Positions 1-8,493 of a stretch of DNA of 64,000 bases are shown piece after piece (the first letter of the stretch is position 1; each line of letters begins with the position of its first letter). A program made the position numbers and the translations under genes. The stretch is taken from NCBI RefSeq assembly GCF_003751845.1, contig NZ_RJKQ01000001.1:1116001-1180000 (forward strand). Direction: 5' to 3'. The notes beneath the pieces were generated by a model. The model had not been told where the DNA came from. It ran no database searches and saw nothing but the letters and a program-made list of their open reading frames with translations. Origin of the DNA: Enterobacter sp. BIGb0383. Its GTDB lineage: Bacteria > Pseudomonadota > Gammaproteobacteria > Enterobacterales > Enterobacteriaceae.

Positions 1-624
1 GACTCTGAAGGGGTCGTTATCACGTTCAAAGATCCATTGCGGCACGCTGCTAAGCCGCAGGCAATGATGCCGCGTCAAATCGTCAAGGCATTGGGGTTTG
101 CCATAAGCCTGCAGATAAGCCGGTGAAGCACAGATAACCCGTGGATTGTCGGTAATTTTACGGGCGATCAGCGTGGAGTCCTTTAAAGGTGCAATCCGGA
201 TGGCCACGTCAATTCCTTTACCGACAATATCGACCACGTCTTCACTTAGCTGAAGGTCGATACTGAGCGCTGGATTATCGGATAACAGTTGCGGGACCAG
301 AGGCAAAATATTACGCCGCCCAAATCCTGAGGGTGCCGTTATTCTCAGCAATCCTGCGGCACCCTGCGTGGAGGGCGAAAAGAGCGCTCTGGCCCCGGCC
401 TCCGCGTCGAGAAGCGCGCGGGCATAAGGCATAAACTCCATCCCTTCCTGGGTTAACGAAACGGACCGGGTTGTGCGCTGCATAAGCCGCGTGCCAAGTT
501 CCTGCTCAAGAGAGGCGAGTCGTCTTGAAACCGCCATGGGGGAAATATTCAGTCGGCTAGCCGCCTGCGTCAGGCTGCGCGTTTCCGTGATAACCAGAAA
601 GAGTGAAACATCCTGCAGATTCAT
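1..624 (-). CDS. LysR-family transcriptional regulator (C-terminus cut by window edge)
   Basis: The reading frame runs from an ATG at 624 to the window edge, giving the first 208 residues of a roughly 300-residue protein. The N-terminus (MNLQDVSLFLVITETRSLTQ) is a typical LysR winged helix-turn-helix, followed by the start of the substrate-binding domain (a stretch reading GLLRITAPSGFGRR near residue 95). A GGAG ribosome-binding site precedes the ATG. The gene is divergent from the flavin oxidoreductase starting at 753, the usual arrangement for a LysR regulator and its target, so control of that enzyme is a reasonable inference. The inducer cannot be told from sequence. Confidence 0.9.
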   Translation of the reverse strand, partial: MNLQDVSLFLVITETRSLTQAASRLNISPMAVSRRLASLEQELGTRLMQRTTRSVSLTQEGMEFMPYARALLDAEAGARALFSPSTQGAAGLLRITAPSGFGRRNILPLVPQLLSDNPALSIDLQLSEDVVDIVGKGIDVAIRIAPLKDSTLIARKITDNPRVICASPAYLQAYGKPQCLDDLTRHHCLRLSSVPQWIFERDNDPFRV

Positions 625-752
625 AGCGACTCCGTTATCTGAAGTGTCGATTATAACTCAAACCGTTATACCGACATATCAGCTCGCCCAGTTTAAGGCC
701 TGAACAACAGTGATTATAGTGCATTCATGATTTAAACCGATGAGGAAAACCC

Positions 753-1850
753 ATGAAGACACAGCCCCTATTCACCTCAGGTAATATTGGGAAAGTCGCC
801 TTAAAAAATCGCCTTGCTGTCGCACCAATGACCCGCGTGACGGCCTCTGAAGAGGGGATCGCAGGCGACCGTATGCAGGCCTATTACGCAGATTTCGCCC
901 GCGGCGGGTTTGGTCTGACGATCTCCGAAGGCATTTATATTGACAGGAAGTGGTCACAAACTTACGCCTTCCAGGCCGGATTAACCTCTGCTGAGCAAGC
1001 TGCGGGTTGGCGTAAGGTTACTGACGCCGTCCACCAGCAGGATGGGCGCATCTTTGCCCAAATCCAGCATTCCGGCGCGCTGTCTCAGGGCAACTATTTC
1101 CTTAACGGCAGCGTGGCACCCAGTGCCGTTCGCCCGACGGGCCAGCAGATGACGTTTTATCGTGGCGAGGGCGAATACCCTGTTCCACGTGAACTCAACG
1201 ACGCCGAAATCCAGGATATTATCAGCAGCTTTGCGGATGCCGCATTCTGTGCAGTTTTTGAAGCGGGCTTTGATGGCGTGGAAATCCACGGTGCCAATGG
1301 CTACCTTCTCGATCAATTCCTCACGGATTACACTAACCAGAGAACGGATCGCTGGGGCGGGAATATTGCCGACCGCCTGCAACTGAGCCTCGCGGTGATT
1401 CAGGCGGTAAGACAGCGTGTCGGTCAGGAGATACCCGTCGGTATTCGGATATCCCAGGGAAAAGTGAATGACTTTTTCCATAAATGGGCCAGTGGCGAAG
1501 AGGATGTCAGCGTGGTGTTTACGCTTCTCGCCCAGTCAGGCATCGATTATCTGCACCTGACTGAGTTTGAAGCCTGGCAGCCGGCATTCCCGGGCAATCC
1601 ATTATCACTGGTGGAGCTGGCACGTAAATATGCGCCGCAGTTAACCATTATGGCTAACGGTAGCCTGCACGATACCTCGCGAGCCAGGCAGGTTATGGAT
1701 ATGGGAGCAGATTTTATTGCGCTGGGACGTGGCGCCCTCGCCAACCATGACTGGCCCAAACGTATTGCAGCAGGTGAAGCCGGGCGTGTATTTGACAGCG
1801 CTATTCTCGGCCCCATCGCCGATATCAAAGATTCAGAACTTCCGCTCTGA
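753..1850 (+). CDS. NADH:flavin oxidoreductase, Old Yellow Enzyme family
   Basis: A 365-residue FMN-dependent TIM-barrel reductase of the OYE/NemA type, expected to reduce activated alkenes, quinones or nitro compounds in the cytosol with NAD(P)H. Visible family motifs are the N-terminal KNRLAVAPMTR, the active-site stretch EIHGANGYLLDQFL, the following NQRTDRWGGN, and the C-terminal phosphate-binding ADFIALGRGALANHDWP. Length is normal for the family. The start at 753 has a GAGGAAA ribosome-binding site. It stands alone, divergent from a LysR regulator, and is followed by a strong bidirectional hairpin. The physiological substrate is unknown. Confidence 0.92.
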   Translation: MKTQPLFTSGNIGKVALKNRLAVAPMTRVTASEEGIAGDRMQAYYADFARGGFGLTISEGIYIDRKWSQTYAFQAGLTSAEQAAGWRKVTDAVHQQDGRIFAQIQHSGALSQGNYFLNGSVAPSAVRPTGQQMTFYRGEGEYPVPRELNDAEIQDIISSFADAAFCAVFEAGFDGVEIHGANGYLLDQFLTDYTNQRTDRWGGNIADRLQLSLAVIQAVRQRVGQEIPVGIRISQGKVNDFFHKWASGEEDVSVVFTLLAQSGIDYLHLTEFEAWQPAFPGNPLSLVELARKYAPQLTIMANGSLHDTSRARQVMDMGADFIALGRGALANHDWPKRIAAGEAGRVFDSAILGPIADIKDSELPL

Positions 1851-1855
1851 TCCCT

Positions 1856-1884
1856 GAAACCGGGAGCGTCCTCCCGGTTTCTCT
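1856..1884. terminator. Bidirectional rho-independent terminator
   Basis: A perfect 11-bp stem, GAAACCGGGAG paired with CTCCCGGTTTC, encloses a 4-nt loop between the convergent flavin oxidoreductase and siderophore reductase genes. The U-tract is short on both strands. Confidence 0.7.
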
Positions 1885-1887
1885 GTG

Positions 1888-2781
1888 CTAAGCGCCCCGC
1901 TTACGCTTCGCCCAGTAGGCCATAAAGCTGACCGTAGTCGGGTCCACGCCGCGCTCACCGGTAAGATAGCGACGCAGATGTTTCACCACCGTGGATTCCG
2001 CCGCGACCCAGCCAAAAAAGGCCTGGCTGGTGGTGGTGGCTTTCTCCCACATCATTTCCCCCTCATCGATATCCGGCAGCGCTTCCTGAGGGCTGTTTTC
2101 CGGTACGCGGACGCGCTCTTTGACCGCCTCAATCAGGCACTCCCCGTGCACGGCACCCGTTGTTGCACGCGGCAGCCAGATGATATCGGCGAAGGTAAAG
2201 ACGCTGAGATCGATGCAGTCACCGGCCTCAGGCACTTCAAAAAAGGCCTGAACTTTCGGCGGATGTTCCAGCCCGGCAAGCTGCTCCAGGATACCGCGTG
2301 CGGCGGGCAGCGCGGTTTCATCGGCAACAATCAGCGCATTCAGCAGGCCATCAGGCGGCGTCCATTCATAGCCGCCGCTGTCCTCTTTACAAGCGGCATT
2401 GGGCGCCACCAACTGGAGTGCGTCGCCCGGCACGGCGTTAATCGCCCAGGCCGAGGCCGGGCCTTCGGTGCCGTGGCAGACAAACTCAATCGTGGCTTCC
2501 TGACGCAGTGCATCGACATGACGCAGGGTATAGGTGCGCATTGTCGGACGTTGTTCTTTGGGCATGGCGAGAAACTGCGGATACCACTCCCCTTCGGTGG
2601 GCATCGCGGGCAGCGTGCCATCTTCAGCGGCAAGCAGGATTTTGATGCGCTGATCCGGCGAGTCAGATTTCATCTGCGCCACGTCCGGGCCGGTAAACAC
2701 CAGGCTTAACAGCGAGGGGGAAACGGCGGTTTTCCGCGCCAGTTGAACGTTAAAAATGCGATAACCCGGAACGCCAGCCAT
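1888..2781 (-). CDS. Siderophore-interacting protein (ferric-siderophore reductase, ViuB/YqjH type)
   Basis: A 297-residue FAD-dependent cytosolic reductase of the siderophore-interacting family, which releases iron from imported ferric siderophores using NAD(P)H. The FAD-binding signature RTYTLRH lies near residue 87, and a later LIVADETALPAARGIL stretch forms the C-terminal nucleotide-binding half. The C-terminus ends in YWAKRKRG, as in other members. The start has an AGAAAGG ribosome-binding site. It is divergent from the iutA-like receptor, and the shared intergenic region carries a Fur-like box at 2850-2868, so uptake and reduction of the same ferric siderophore are probably coregulated. 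Confidence 0.92.
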   Translation of the reverse strand: MAGVPGYRIFNVQLARKTAVSPSLLSLVFTGPDVAQMKSDSPDQRIKILLAAEDGTLPAMPTEGEWYPQFLAMPKEQRPTMRTYTLRHVDALRQEATIEFVCHGTEGPASAWAINAVPGDALQLVAPNAACKEDSGGYEWTPPDGLLNALIVADETALPAARGILEQLAGLEHPPKVQAFFEVPEAGDCIDLSVFTFADIIWLPRATTGAVHGECLIEAVKERVRVPENSPQEALPDIDEGEMMWEKATTTSQAFFGWVAAESTVVKHLRRYLTGERGVDPTTVSFMAYWAKRKRGA

Positions 2782-2849
2782 AGCCTTTCTGACCCTCTAT
2801 TTGCATAAGATTTGTAAAATTTATTGCCTGAAATTTAACAATTAACGTT

Positions 2850-2868
2850 GCTAATGAGAAGCGTTATC
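2850..2868. promoter_or_regulatory. Fur-box-like operator between the siderophore reductase and iutA
   Basis: The sequence GCTAATGAGAAGCGTTATC matches 15 of 19 positions of the Fur consensus GATAATGATAATCATTATC. It lies in the divergent region between two iron-uptake genes, where a Fur operator is expected. Binding is inferred, not shown. Confidence 0.65.
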
Positions 2869-2982
2869 GGCAGAATTCTTATTCTCATAGAATAAACACT
2901 CACTTTCACACTGATTTTATTGAATAAATTCCAGTCAGGCGCTCGTCTGCTGACCGTGCTATTTCCCAATAAAAAGTAAGGA

Positions 2983-5184
2983 ATGATGATGATTAGCCGC
3001 AAAAAGACGCTCTGGGCGCTCAATCCTCTGCTGCTGGCGATGATCGCCCCGGCGTTTGCACAGCAAAGCAGCGAAGAAAATATGGTGGTCTCCGCCAGCC
3101 GAACGCACCGGACCGTCGCCGAGATGGCGCAAACCACCTGGGTGATCGAGGGCCAGGAGCTACAGCAGCAGGTTCAGGGCGGGAAGGAGCTGAAAGACGC
3201 CCTCGCGCAGCTGATCCCCGGTCTCGACGTCAGCAGCCAGGGTCGTACCAACTACGGAATGAATATGCGTGGCCGCGCGATTGTGGTGCTGATTGACGGA
3301 GTGCGTATGAACTCGTCCCGTACCGACAGCCGCCAGCTGGATTCCATCGATCCCTTTAATATTGCCCATATCGAAGTGATCTCCGGTGCTTCCGCCCTGT
3401 ACGGCGGCGGCAGTACCGGTGGCCTGATCAATATCGTCACCAAGAAAGGACAGCCGGAAACCCAGGTCGAACTGGAAACCGGTATCAAGAGCGGGTTTAA
3501 CAGCCATCGGGATCGTGACGGGCGGGTTGCCAGCGCCGTCTCCGGCGGTAATGACCATATCTCAGGCCGTATGTCCGTGGCGTATCAGAAGTTTGGCGGC
3601 TGGTATGACGGTAAAGGTAATGCCACGCTGCTGGATAATACCCAGACCGGCTTACAGTACTCCGATCGTCTGGACGTCATGGGCACAGGCACGCTGGACA
3701 TTGATGACCACCAGCAACTGCAGCTGGTCACCCAGTACTACAAGAGTCAGGGCGATGAAGACTATGGTCTGAACCTGGGAGAGAACTTCTCAGCGGTCAG
3801 AGGCTCCACTCAGGCCTATGCCAGCAAAGGCCTCAACTCGGATCGTATTCCGGGTACCGAACGCCATCTGATCAGTATGCAATACTCAAATACGGACTTC
3901 CTCGGCCAGGAGCTGGTAAGCCAGATCTACTATCGCAATGAGTCCCTGCAATTTTACCCCTTCCCGACCGTCTCCGGCGGTAAGGTGACCGCCCTCTCCT
4001 CTTCAAAGCAGGATACGGACCAGTACGGGGCAAAGCTGACGCTGAACAGCAAGCCGCTGGACGGGCTGCAGCTGACCTGGGGTCTGGATGCCGACCACGA
4101 AACCTTTAGCGCTAACCAGATGTTCTTCGATCTGGCGAAATCCTCCGCATCCGGCGGTCTGAATAATCAGAGCATCTACACCATCGGGCGCTATCCGGGC
4201 TATGACATTACCAATATGGCGGCCTTCCTGCAGTCCAGCTATGACATTAACGATATTTTCACGCTCGGTGGCGGCGTGCGTTATCAGTACACCCGCAACA
4301 GCGTTGAAGATTTTGTTGGCTACGCGCAGCAGCGTGCCATTGCCAACGGCACGGCCCGCTCGGCGGATACGATCCCGGGCGGCTCAACCGACTATGACAA
4401 TTTTCTGTTTAACGCCGGCGTGCTAATGCATCTTACCGACCGCCAGCAGACCTGGTTTAACTTTACTCAGGGCGTTGAGCTGCCGGACCCGGGGAAATAT
4501 TACGGCAATGGCACCTACAGTCTGACCAACGGTCACTACCAGCTGGTAAGAAGCGTCAATGTCGGCCAGTCAAAACTGCAGGGGATCAAGGTCAACTCCT
4601 TTGAACTGGGCTGGCGCTATACCGGCGACGCGCTGCGTACCCAGCTGGCGGCGTACTACTCCCGGTCAGATAAGAACATCAGAGTCGTCCCCGGCGTGTT
4701 AACCATCGAGGTTAACGACGATAAGCGTCGTATCTATGGCCTGGAAGGCGCGGTGGATTACTTTATTCCGCAGACGGACTGGAGCACCGGGGTTAACTTT
4801 AATCTTGTGAAATCCGAGACGAAAGCCAGCGGGCAATGGAAAAAATGGGATGTGAGCAACGCCAGCCCGTCAAAAGCCATCGCCTATGTTGGCTGGGCAC
4901 CGGATCCCTGGAACCTGCGGGTACAGACCACCCAGTCCTTCGATATCAGCGATGCGGCCGGGAGGAAAATCGACGGCTATAACACGGTTGACCTGATCGG
5001 CAGTTATTCCCTGCCGGTCGGCACGCTAAGCTTTAGCGTTGAAAACCTGTTCGACACGGATTACACCACCGTATGGGGTAAACGCGCTCAGCTCCTCTAT
5101 AGCCCGGATCTTGGCCCTCAATCGCTCTATGATTTTAAAGGTCGCGGACGCACCTTTGGTCTGAACTATTCTGTTCTCTTCTAA
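2983..5184 (+). CDS. iutA: TonB-dependent ferric aerobactin-type siderophore receptor
   Basis: A 733-residue outer-membrane receptor closely resembling IutA. The N-terminus has the IutA-like signal (KKTLWALNPLLLAMIAPAFA), a TonB box (ENMVVSA, near residue 34), the plug with QLIPGLDVSSQGRTNYGMNM, and a beta-barrel ending in the IutA-like GRGRTFGLNYSVLF with terminal Phe. Three ATG codons stand in tandem (2983, 2986, 2989) after AAGGA, so the exact start is ambiguous by one or two residues. No aerobactin biosynthesis genes (iucABCD) lie in the window, so this is probably a receptor for a xenosiderophore or for aerobactin encoded elsewhere. It is divergent from the siderophore reductase across a Fur-like box. 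Confidence 0.93.
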   Translation: MMMISRKKTLWALNPLLLAMIAPAFAQQSSEENMVVSASRTHRTVAEMAQTTWVIEGQELQQQVQGGKELKDALAQLIPGLDVSSQGRTNYGMNMRGRAIVVLIDGVRMNSSRTDSRQLDSIDPFNIAHIEVISGASALYGGGSTGGLINIVTKKGQPETQVELETGIKSGFNSHRDRDGRVASAVSGGNDHISGRMSVAYQKFGGWYDGKGNATLLDNTQTGLQYSDRLDVMGTGTLDIDDHQQLQLVTQYYKSQGDEDYGLNLGENFSAVRGSTQAYASKGLNSDRIPGTERHLISMQYSNTDFLGQELVSQIYYRNESLQFYPFPTVSGGKVTALSSSKQDTDQYGAKLTLNSKPLDGLQLTWGLDADHETFSANQMFFDLAKSSASGGLNNQSIYTIGRYPGYDITNMAAFLQSSYDINDIFTLGGGVRYQYTRNSVEDFVGYAQQRAIANGTARSADTIPGGSTDYDNFLFNAGVLMHLTDRQQTWFNFTQGVELPDPGKYYGNGTYSLTNGHYQLVRSVNVGQSKLQGIKVNSFELGWRYTGDALRTQLAAYYSRSDKNIRVVPGVLTIEVNDDKRRIYGLEGAVDYFIPQTDWSTGVNFNLVKSETKASGQWKKWDVSNASPSKAIAYVGWAPDPWNLRVQTTQSFDISDAAGRKIDGYNTVDLIGSYSLPVGTLSFSVENLFDTDYTTVWGKRAQLLYSPDLGPQSLYDFKGRGRTFGLNYSVLF

Positions 5185-5197
5185 GCCCTAACCCGTC

Positions 5198-5217
5198 AGC
5201 CCGACCTCCGTCGGGCT
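5198..5217. terminator. Hairpin terminator between convergent iutA and cbl
   Basis: A perfect 7-bp stem, AGCCCGA paired with TCGGGCT, has a 6-nt loop and lies between the two convergent stop codons. Confidence 0.65.
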
Positions 5218-5224
5218 GCTTCCT

Positions 5225-6175
5225 TTAAATCTGATAATCAATCACCACTTCATCCGGCTCCATCGCCTGGCGTTTGATCTCCTCAAGGGAGAGCCCGGCA
5301 TTACAGAGTTCAATAAAGCGCCAGACGTAGTTGCGCTGAAGCTGACCGCGTTTAAGTCCCAGCCAGACCGTATTAGCATCAAACAAATGTCGGGTATCCA
5401 GACGGACCAGGCCGCCGGTTTCCAGCTCGCCACCCGACTGCTCTGCCACCAGGCCGATACCCAGTCCCAGCTCAACGTAGGTACGGATCACATCCGAGTC
5501 CTGAGCGCTTAGCACCACATCCGCCGCCAGCCCTTTACGCATAAAGGCTTCATCAATACGCGAACGGCCGGTGATCCCCTGACGGTAGGTAATAATCGGC
5601 CAGCGGGCGATCTCCTCCAGCGTCAGCGGGTTGGTCTGAGTTAAGGGATGGTCAACGGGCAGCAGCAGGCTGTGATGCCAGCGGAACCAGGGGAAAGCGA
5701 CCAGCGTCGGATCGTTGCTCAGTCGCTCACTGGCGATACCGATATCGGCTCCGCCGTTGTGCAGCAGGGTTTCGATCTCCTGGGGCGTGCCCTGGATTAG
5801 CTCCAGCCGCACATCGCTGAACAACTCCCGGAAAGCTTTGATGACCGGCGGCAGACTGTAGCGCGCCTGGGTGTGGGTGGTGGCGATGGTCAGCACGCCG
5901 CTGGCATCGTTAGTAAAGAGGTCGGCCAGCCGACGAACGTTACTGGCCTCGTTAAGAATACGCTCGGCAATCACCAGCAGCGCCTTGCCCGGTTCTGTCA
6001 TTCCGAGCAGGCGTTTGCCGCGGCGAATAAAGATTTCAATGCCCAGCTCTTCTTCCAGTTCGCGGATATGGCGACTGACGCCCGACTGGGAGGTGTAGAG
6101 CATATTGGCCACTTCCGTCAGGTTGTAATCCCGCCGGGCCGCTTCACGAATAATTTTGAGTTGCTGGAAATTCAA
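5225..6175 (-). CDS. cbl: LysR-type regulator Cbl (sulfate-starvation / sulfonate utilisation)
   Basis: A 316-residue LysR protein that is full length for Cbl and very close to the E. coli sequence (MNFQQLKIIREAARRDYNLT at the N-terminus). Cbl is a CysB paralogue that activates sulfonate and taurine uptake genes when sulfate is scarce. The winged helix (residues 1-60, TSQSGVSRHIRELEEELGI) is followed by the periplasmic-binding-like sensor domain. It lies directly downstream of nac on the same strand, as in E. coli, so read-through from the sigma-54 nac promoter is possible. The assignment rests on sequence and conserved synteny. Confidence 0.95.
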   Translation of the reverse strand: MNFQQLKIIREAARRDYNLTEVANMLYTSQSGVSRHIRELEEELGIEIFIRRGKRLLGMTEPGKALLVIAERILNEASNVRRLADLFTNDASGVLTIATTHTQARYSLPPVIKAFRELFSDVRLELIQGTPQEIETLLHNGGADIGIASERLSNDPTLVAFPWFRWHHSLLLPVDHPLTQTNPLTLEEIARWPIITYRQGITGRSRIDEAFMRKGLAADVVLSAQDSDVIRTYVELGLGIGLVAEQSGGELETGGLVRLDTRHLFDANTVWLGLKRGQLQRNYVWRFIELCNAGLSLEEIKRQAMEPDEVVIDYQI

Positions 6176-6280
6176 CCTGTCCTCCGGGGTGCTTCATACG
6201 TCATGACACTATTGTTAAGGTCTGCGTACCAGGAGAACAAATAATAAAAACCAGCAACTTATTCCTTTCTGGAATATATA

Positions 6281-7198
6281 TTAACTGACCAGCGACAGCT
6301 CGCGGTTTTCGAGCGTCGGACGACTGACCAGCGACATCAGGATCTCTTTCACCGCCTGCGCCTGCGGCGACAGAGAGCCGCGCGCCGACATATTCAGGGA
6401 GAGCGGCAGACTCATGGACGGCGTGGTGATGCGCGCCATCCAGCCATTGGCCGAGCTGCACAGGGAACGCGCCGCCGATTCGGGCAGTACGGTCACGCCC
6501 ATTCCGCTGGCAATCGCCGCTGTTAAGGTCGCAATAGATTCAATCTCGCCAATAATTTTGGCGGTCAGACGGCGCAGGGTGAACGCCTCGTCAACGCGGG
6601 CGCGCACGGCGCTGTAGTCGCGCGGCAGGAACAGATTCATCTCCGCCACGGCGGCGAGGTCAACGCTCTGACCCGGGCAATCACGGGTGCCCACCAGGTA
6701 GAGATCTTCTTTCAACAGCGGCTGGCTGGTGATGCCTGCGATCGGCGCACGCTCATAGAGCACCGCCATATCCAGCTGACCGTTCAGCAACTTGTCATTC
6801 AGCAGCGTACCGCTGTTTTCGTGCAGATAGACCAGCACGTCCGGCAATTCGTTGCGCACCGCCTGCAGCAGAGGCATGGTGATAGCCGACGCGGCGGTTC
6901 CCGGAGCCAGACCGATAGAGACCTGGCCGCTGAGCGTCTGCCCGACATTGCATACCGCCAGCTGAGCCTGCTCGCACTGACGTAAAATCGTCCGGGCGTG
7001 AGTATAAAGTACCTTACCCGCTTCAGTTGGCGTCACGCCGCGTTTTGTACGGATCAGTAACTGCTGATCCAGTTCACCTTCCAGCGTGGCAACCTGCTGG
7101 CTCAGCGCGGGCTGTGCAATATGCAGGACTTCCGCGGCCTGGGTCAAACTACCAATGTCGACGATTTTTACGAAGTATTTCAGCCGTCTAAAGTTCAT
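6281..7198 (-). CDS. nac: Nitrogen assimilation control regulator Nac (LysR family)
   Basis: The LysR protein beginning MNFRRLKYFVKIVDIGSLTQ is 305 residues, the usual length of Nac. An in-frame upstream ATG at 7261 would add 21 residues, but it falls inside the sigma-54 promoter and has no good ribosome-binding site; the ATG at 7198 follows a perfect AGGAGG. Nac couples sigma-70-dependent genes (hut, put, ure, gdhA and others) to nitrogen limitation. An NtrC-type site and a sigma-54 promoter lie upstream, which supports the identification. It is followed by cbl. Confidence 0.96.
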   Translation of the reverse strand: MNFRRLKYFVKIVDIGSLTQAAEVLHIAQPALSQQVATLEGELDQQLLIRTKRGVTPTEAGKVLYTHARTILRQCEQAQLAVCNVGQTLSGQVSIGLAPGTAASAITMPLLQAVRNELPDVLVYLHENSGTLLNDKLLNGQLDMAVLYERAPIAGITSQPLLKEDLYLVGTRDCPGQSVDLAAVAEMNLFLPRDYSAVRARVDEAFTLRRLTAKIIGEIESIATLTAAIASGMGVTVLPESAARSLCSSANGWMARITTPSMSLPLSLNMSARGSLSPQAQAVKEILMSLVSRPTLENRELSLVS

Positions 7199-7256
7199 TT
7201 TGCCTCCTGATGCGGTATGCCAGTACCCGTGCAGGTCTGGGTGTCTGAGCTGGAAT

Positions 7257-7272
7257 TGCAAGATACTTGCCA
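7257..7272 (-). promoter_or_regulatory. Sigma-54 promoter of nac
   Basis: Read on the minus strand the sequence is TGGCAAGTATCTTGCA, with the -24 GG and -12 GC elements separated by exactly 10 bp. It would start transcription about 45-50 nt upstream of the nac ATG at 7198. Confidence 0.9.
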
Positions 7273-7388
7273 GTTTTAGATAAGGCGTGAAAACGCGCGT
7301 AAGCGGCTGGATAATAAGAGAAACTAATTAGACTCTGCTGCAATATTAATGAAACGCCTGTTCAGTTTTGCCCCATAAGGGGTAGCAG

Positions 7389-7405
7389 CGCACCAGAATG
7401 GTGCG
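7389..7405. promoter_or_regulatory. NtrC-binding site upstream of nac
   Basis: The dyad GCACC-AGAAT-GGTGC (7390-7404) matches the NtrC consensus. It sits about 130 bp upstream of the sigma-54 promoter, a typical enhancer position. Confidence 0.82.
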
Positions 7406-7609
7406 TATCAATCAGCATTTGTAATGACGGCTGTGCGGCAATCACGGCAACATTCCAGCAATGGCGGGAAAAAATGCTTACAGGGTCAAAATGCTAAGCG
7501 GGATAAGTAATAAGTAGCGTCAATGACAAGCTAAGCCAGCGAAGAAGATGGAAAAATGGCGAAGATGGCGATTTTCTCAGCAAACGATTCACTCCCGGCG
7601 ATTCGACCT

Positions 7610-7638
7610 TTGACAAAGCCATCCACCCCCGTTAGTAT
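7610..7638 (+). promoter_or_regulatory. Sigma-70 promoter of tRNA-Asn copy 1
   Basis: TTGACA (7610-7615) and TAGTAT (7633-7638) are spaced 17 bp apart and followed by a GC-rich discriminator, as expected for a stable-RNA promoter. Confidence 0.8.
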
Positions 7639-7656
7639 GCCGCCCGTTCACACGAT

Positions 7657-7732
7657 TCCTCTGTAGTTCAGTCGGTAGAACGGCGGACTGTTAATCCGTA
7701 TGTCACTGGTTCGAGTCCAGTCAGAGGAGCCA
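7657..7732 (+). tRNA. tRNA-Asn (GTT), copy 1
   Basis: A 76-nt cloverleaf running from TCCTCTGTAGTTC to the encoded CCA end. The anticodon loop CTGTTAATC gives anticodon GTT, and the T-loop GGTTCGAGTCC is canonical. It is identical in sequence to the copies at 38424-38499 and 40370-40445. Confidence 0.98.
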
Positions 7733-7742
7733 TATTTAGAGA

Positions 7743-7775
7743 AGCCTGCTTAAGGAAACTTAAGCGGGCTTTTTG
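7743..7775 (+). terminator. Terminator after tRNA-Asn copy 1
   Basis: A GC-containing stem (AGCCTGCTTAAG against CTTAAGCGGGCT, with a G-T pair, and a GAAA loop) is followed by TTTTTG directly downstream of the tRNA. Confidence 0.85.
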
Positions 7776-8071
7776 CTTTTGTACCCTTCGATACAGCACG
7801 TGCCCTTCGGGAGTCTATATCAATCGTTCCTGGCTGGTCGCAGCGAACCACACCCGTTGTTCCTGTTTTCGAATCCGCTCTGCACCGTAGGAATACAGCT
7901 TCCCCTGACAACGAATTCAGACGCCCCGCAGTCCGTTGAAAATATATCCTCTATCATTTTATATATCATGCACTGAATAATTCACGGCGCATATTAATAA
8001 AGTACAAATACACTCTTTATTTAGCCCAGGTGAAATACTCTTTCTTGTTTCATCAAAATTTATCATCGCCA

Positions 8072-8096
8072 TTTCAAAAAATGCTATTTTTTGAAA
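8072..8096. repeat. Perfect 11-bp AT-rich inverted repeat
   Basis: TTTCAAAAAAT and its exact complement ATTTTTTGAAA are separated by GCT. It could be an operator or a weak bidirectional hairpin; there is no direct evidence for either. Confidence 0.75.
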
Positions 8097-8271
8097 ATAA
8101 TGAAGCCCTGCCTTTGAATAATTCTTTCATAGAGTTAGAGGCTATGGATTTTTCGTCACCCTCAGAGAAGCGCGTTAACCTGCTGGATGAAAGACTTACA
8201 TTTCATTAAGTTGCCATGGGCTATGTCCCTTTGATCTTTTCAGGACAATTCTTAATTTATTTTTGCCACTC

Positions 8272-8365
8272 GGTTGCTTTCCCGCCCGATGTTGCTATTG
8301 TTGAAGCTATGTTAATAACGGCACCTTGCCGACACCACAGCAATTTAACAATGGGAAAAGCAACC
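8272..8365. repeat. Nested inverted repeats, possible structured leader
   Basis: GGTTGCTTTCCC (8272-8283) pairs with GGGAAAAGCAACC (8353-8365) with one bulged A. Inside, ATTGTT (8297-8302) pairs with AACAAT (8347-8352), and CGGC-acctt-GCCG forms an inner hairpin near 8319-8331. The folding was judged by eye only. Confidence 0.5.
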
Positions 8366-8493
8366 CCATAAAATATATCTTTAAGCCACATCAATGACCT
8401 GCATCTATGAATGCTGCGTGAACATATTATTTCACTTGCATTATATGCAGCTCACCCTTTATCGCCCTGGTACTCAAGACGGCAATATATTTA

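Larger units (their letters stand above)
7262..7656. other. Intergenic region upstream of nac and tRNA-Asn
   Basis: This stretch holds the sigma-54 promoter and NtrC enhancer of nac on one side and the sigma-70 promoter of tRNA-Asn copy 1 on the other. No coding sequence is apparent. Confidence 0.8.
7776..8493. other. AT-rich gap with several inverted repeats, upstream of the eight-gene cluster
   Basis: About 720 bp with visibly lower GC than either side and no convincing gene. The only ORFs are a 67-codon frame without recognisable features (7773-7976) and a 21-codon frame (8144-8209). It contains three dyads: a perfect hairpin at 8072-8096, a nested inverted repeat at 8272-8365, and a 13-bp palindrome TGCATTATATGCA at 8437-8449. 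It probably holds the promoter and leader of the downstream cluster, and its composition next to a tRNA suggests acquired DNA. Confidence 0.6.

Noticed and set aside
1885..2709. 274-codon open frame opposite the siderophore reductase
   Set aside because: It is the antisense shadow of a clearly recognised gene; no domain and no ribosome-binding site.
7773..7976. 67-codon frame after tRNA-Asn copy 1
   Set aside because: Non-ATG start inside the terminator, no ribosome-binding site, no recognisable sequence.
8144..8209. 21-codon frame with a weak AGAGG upstream
   Set aside because: Too short and weakly supported; mentioned only as content of the AT-rich gap.
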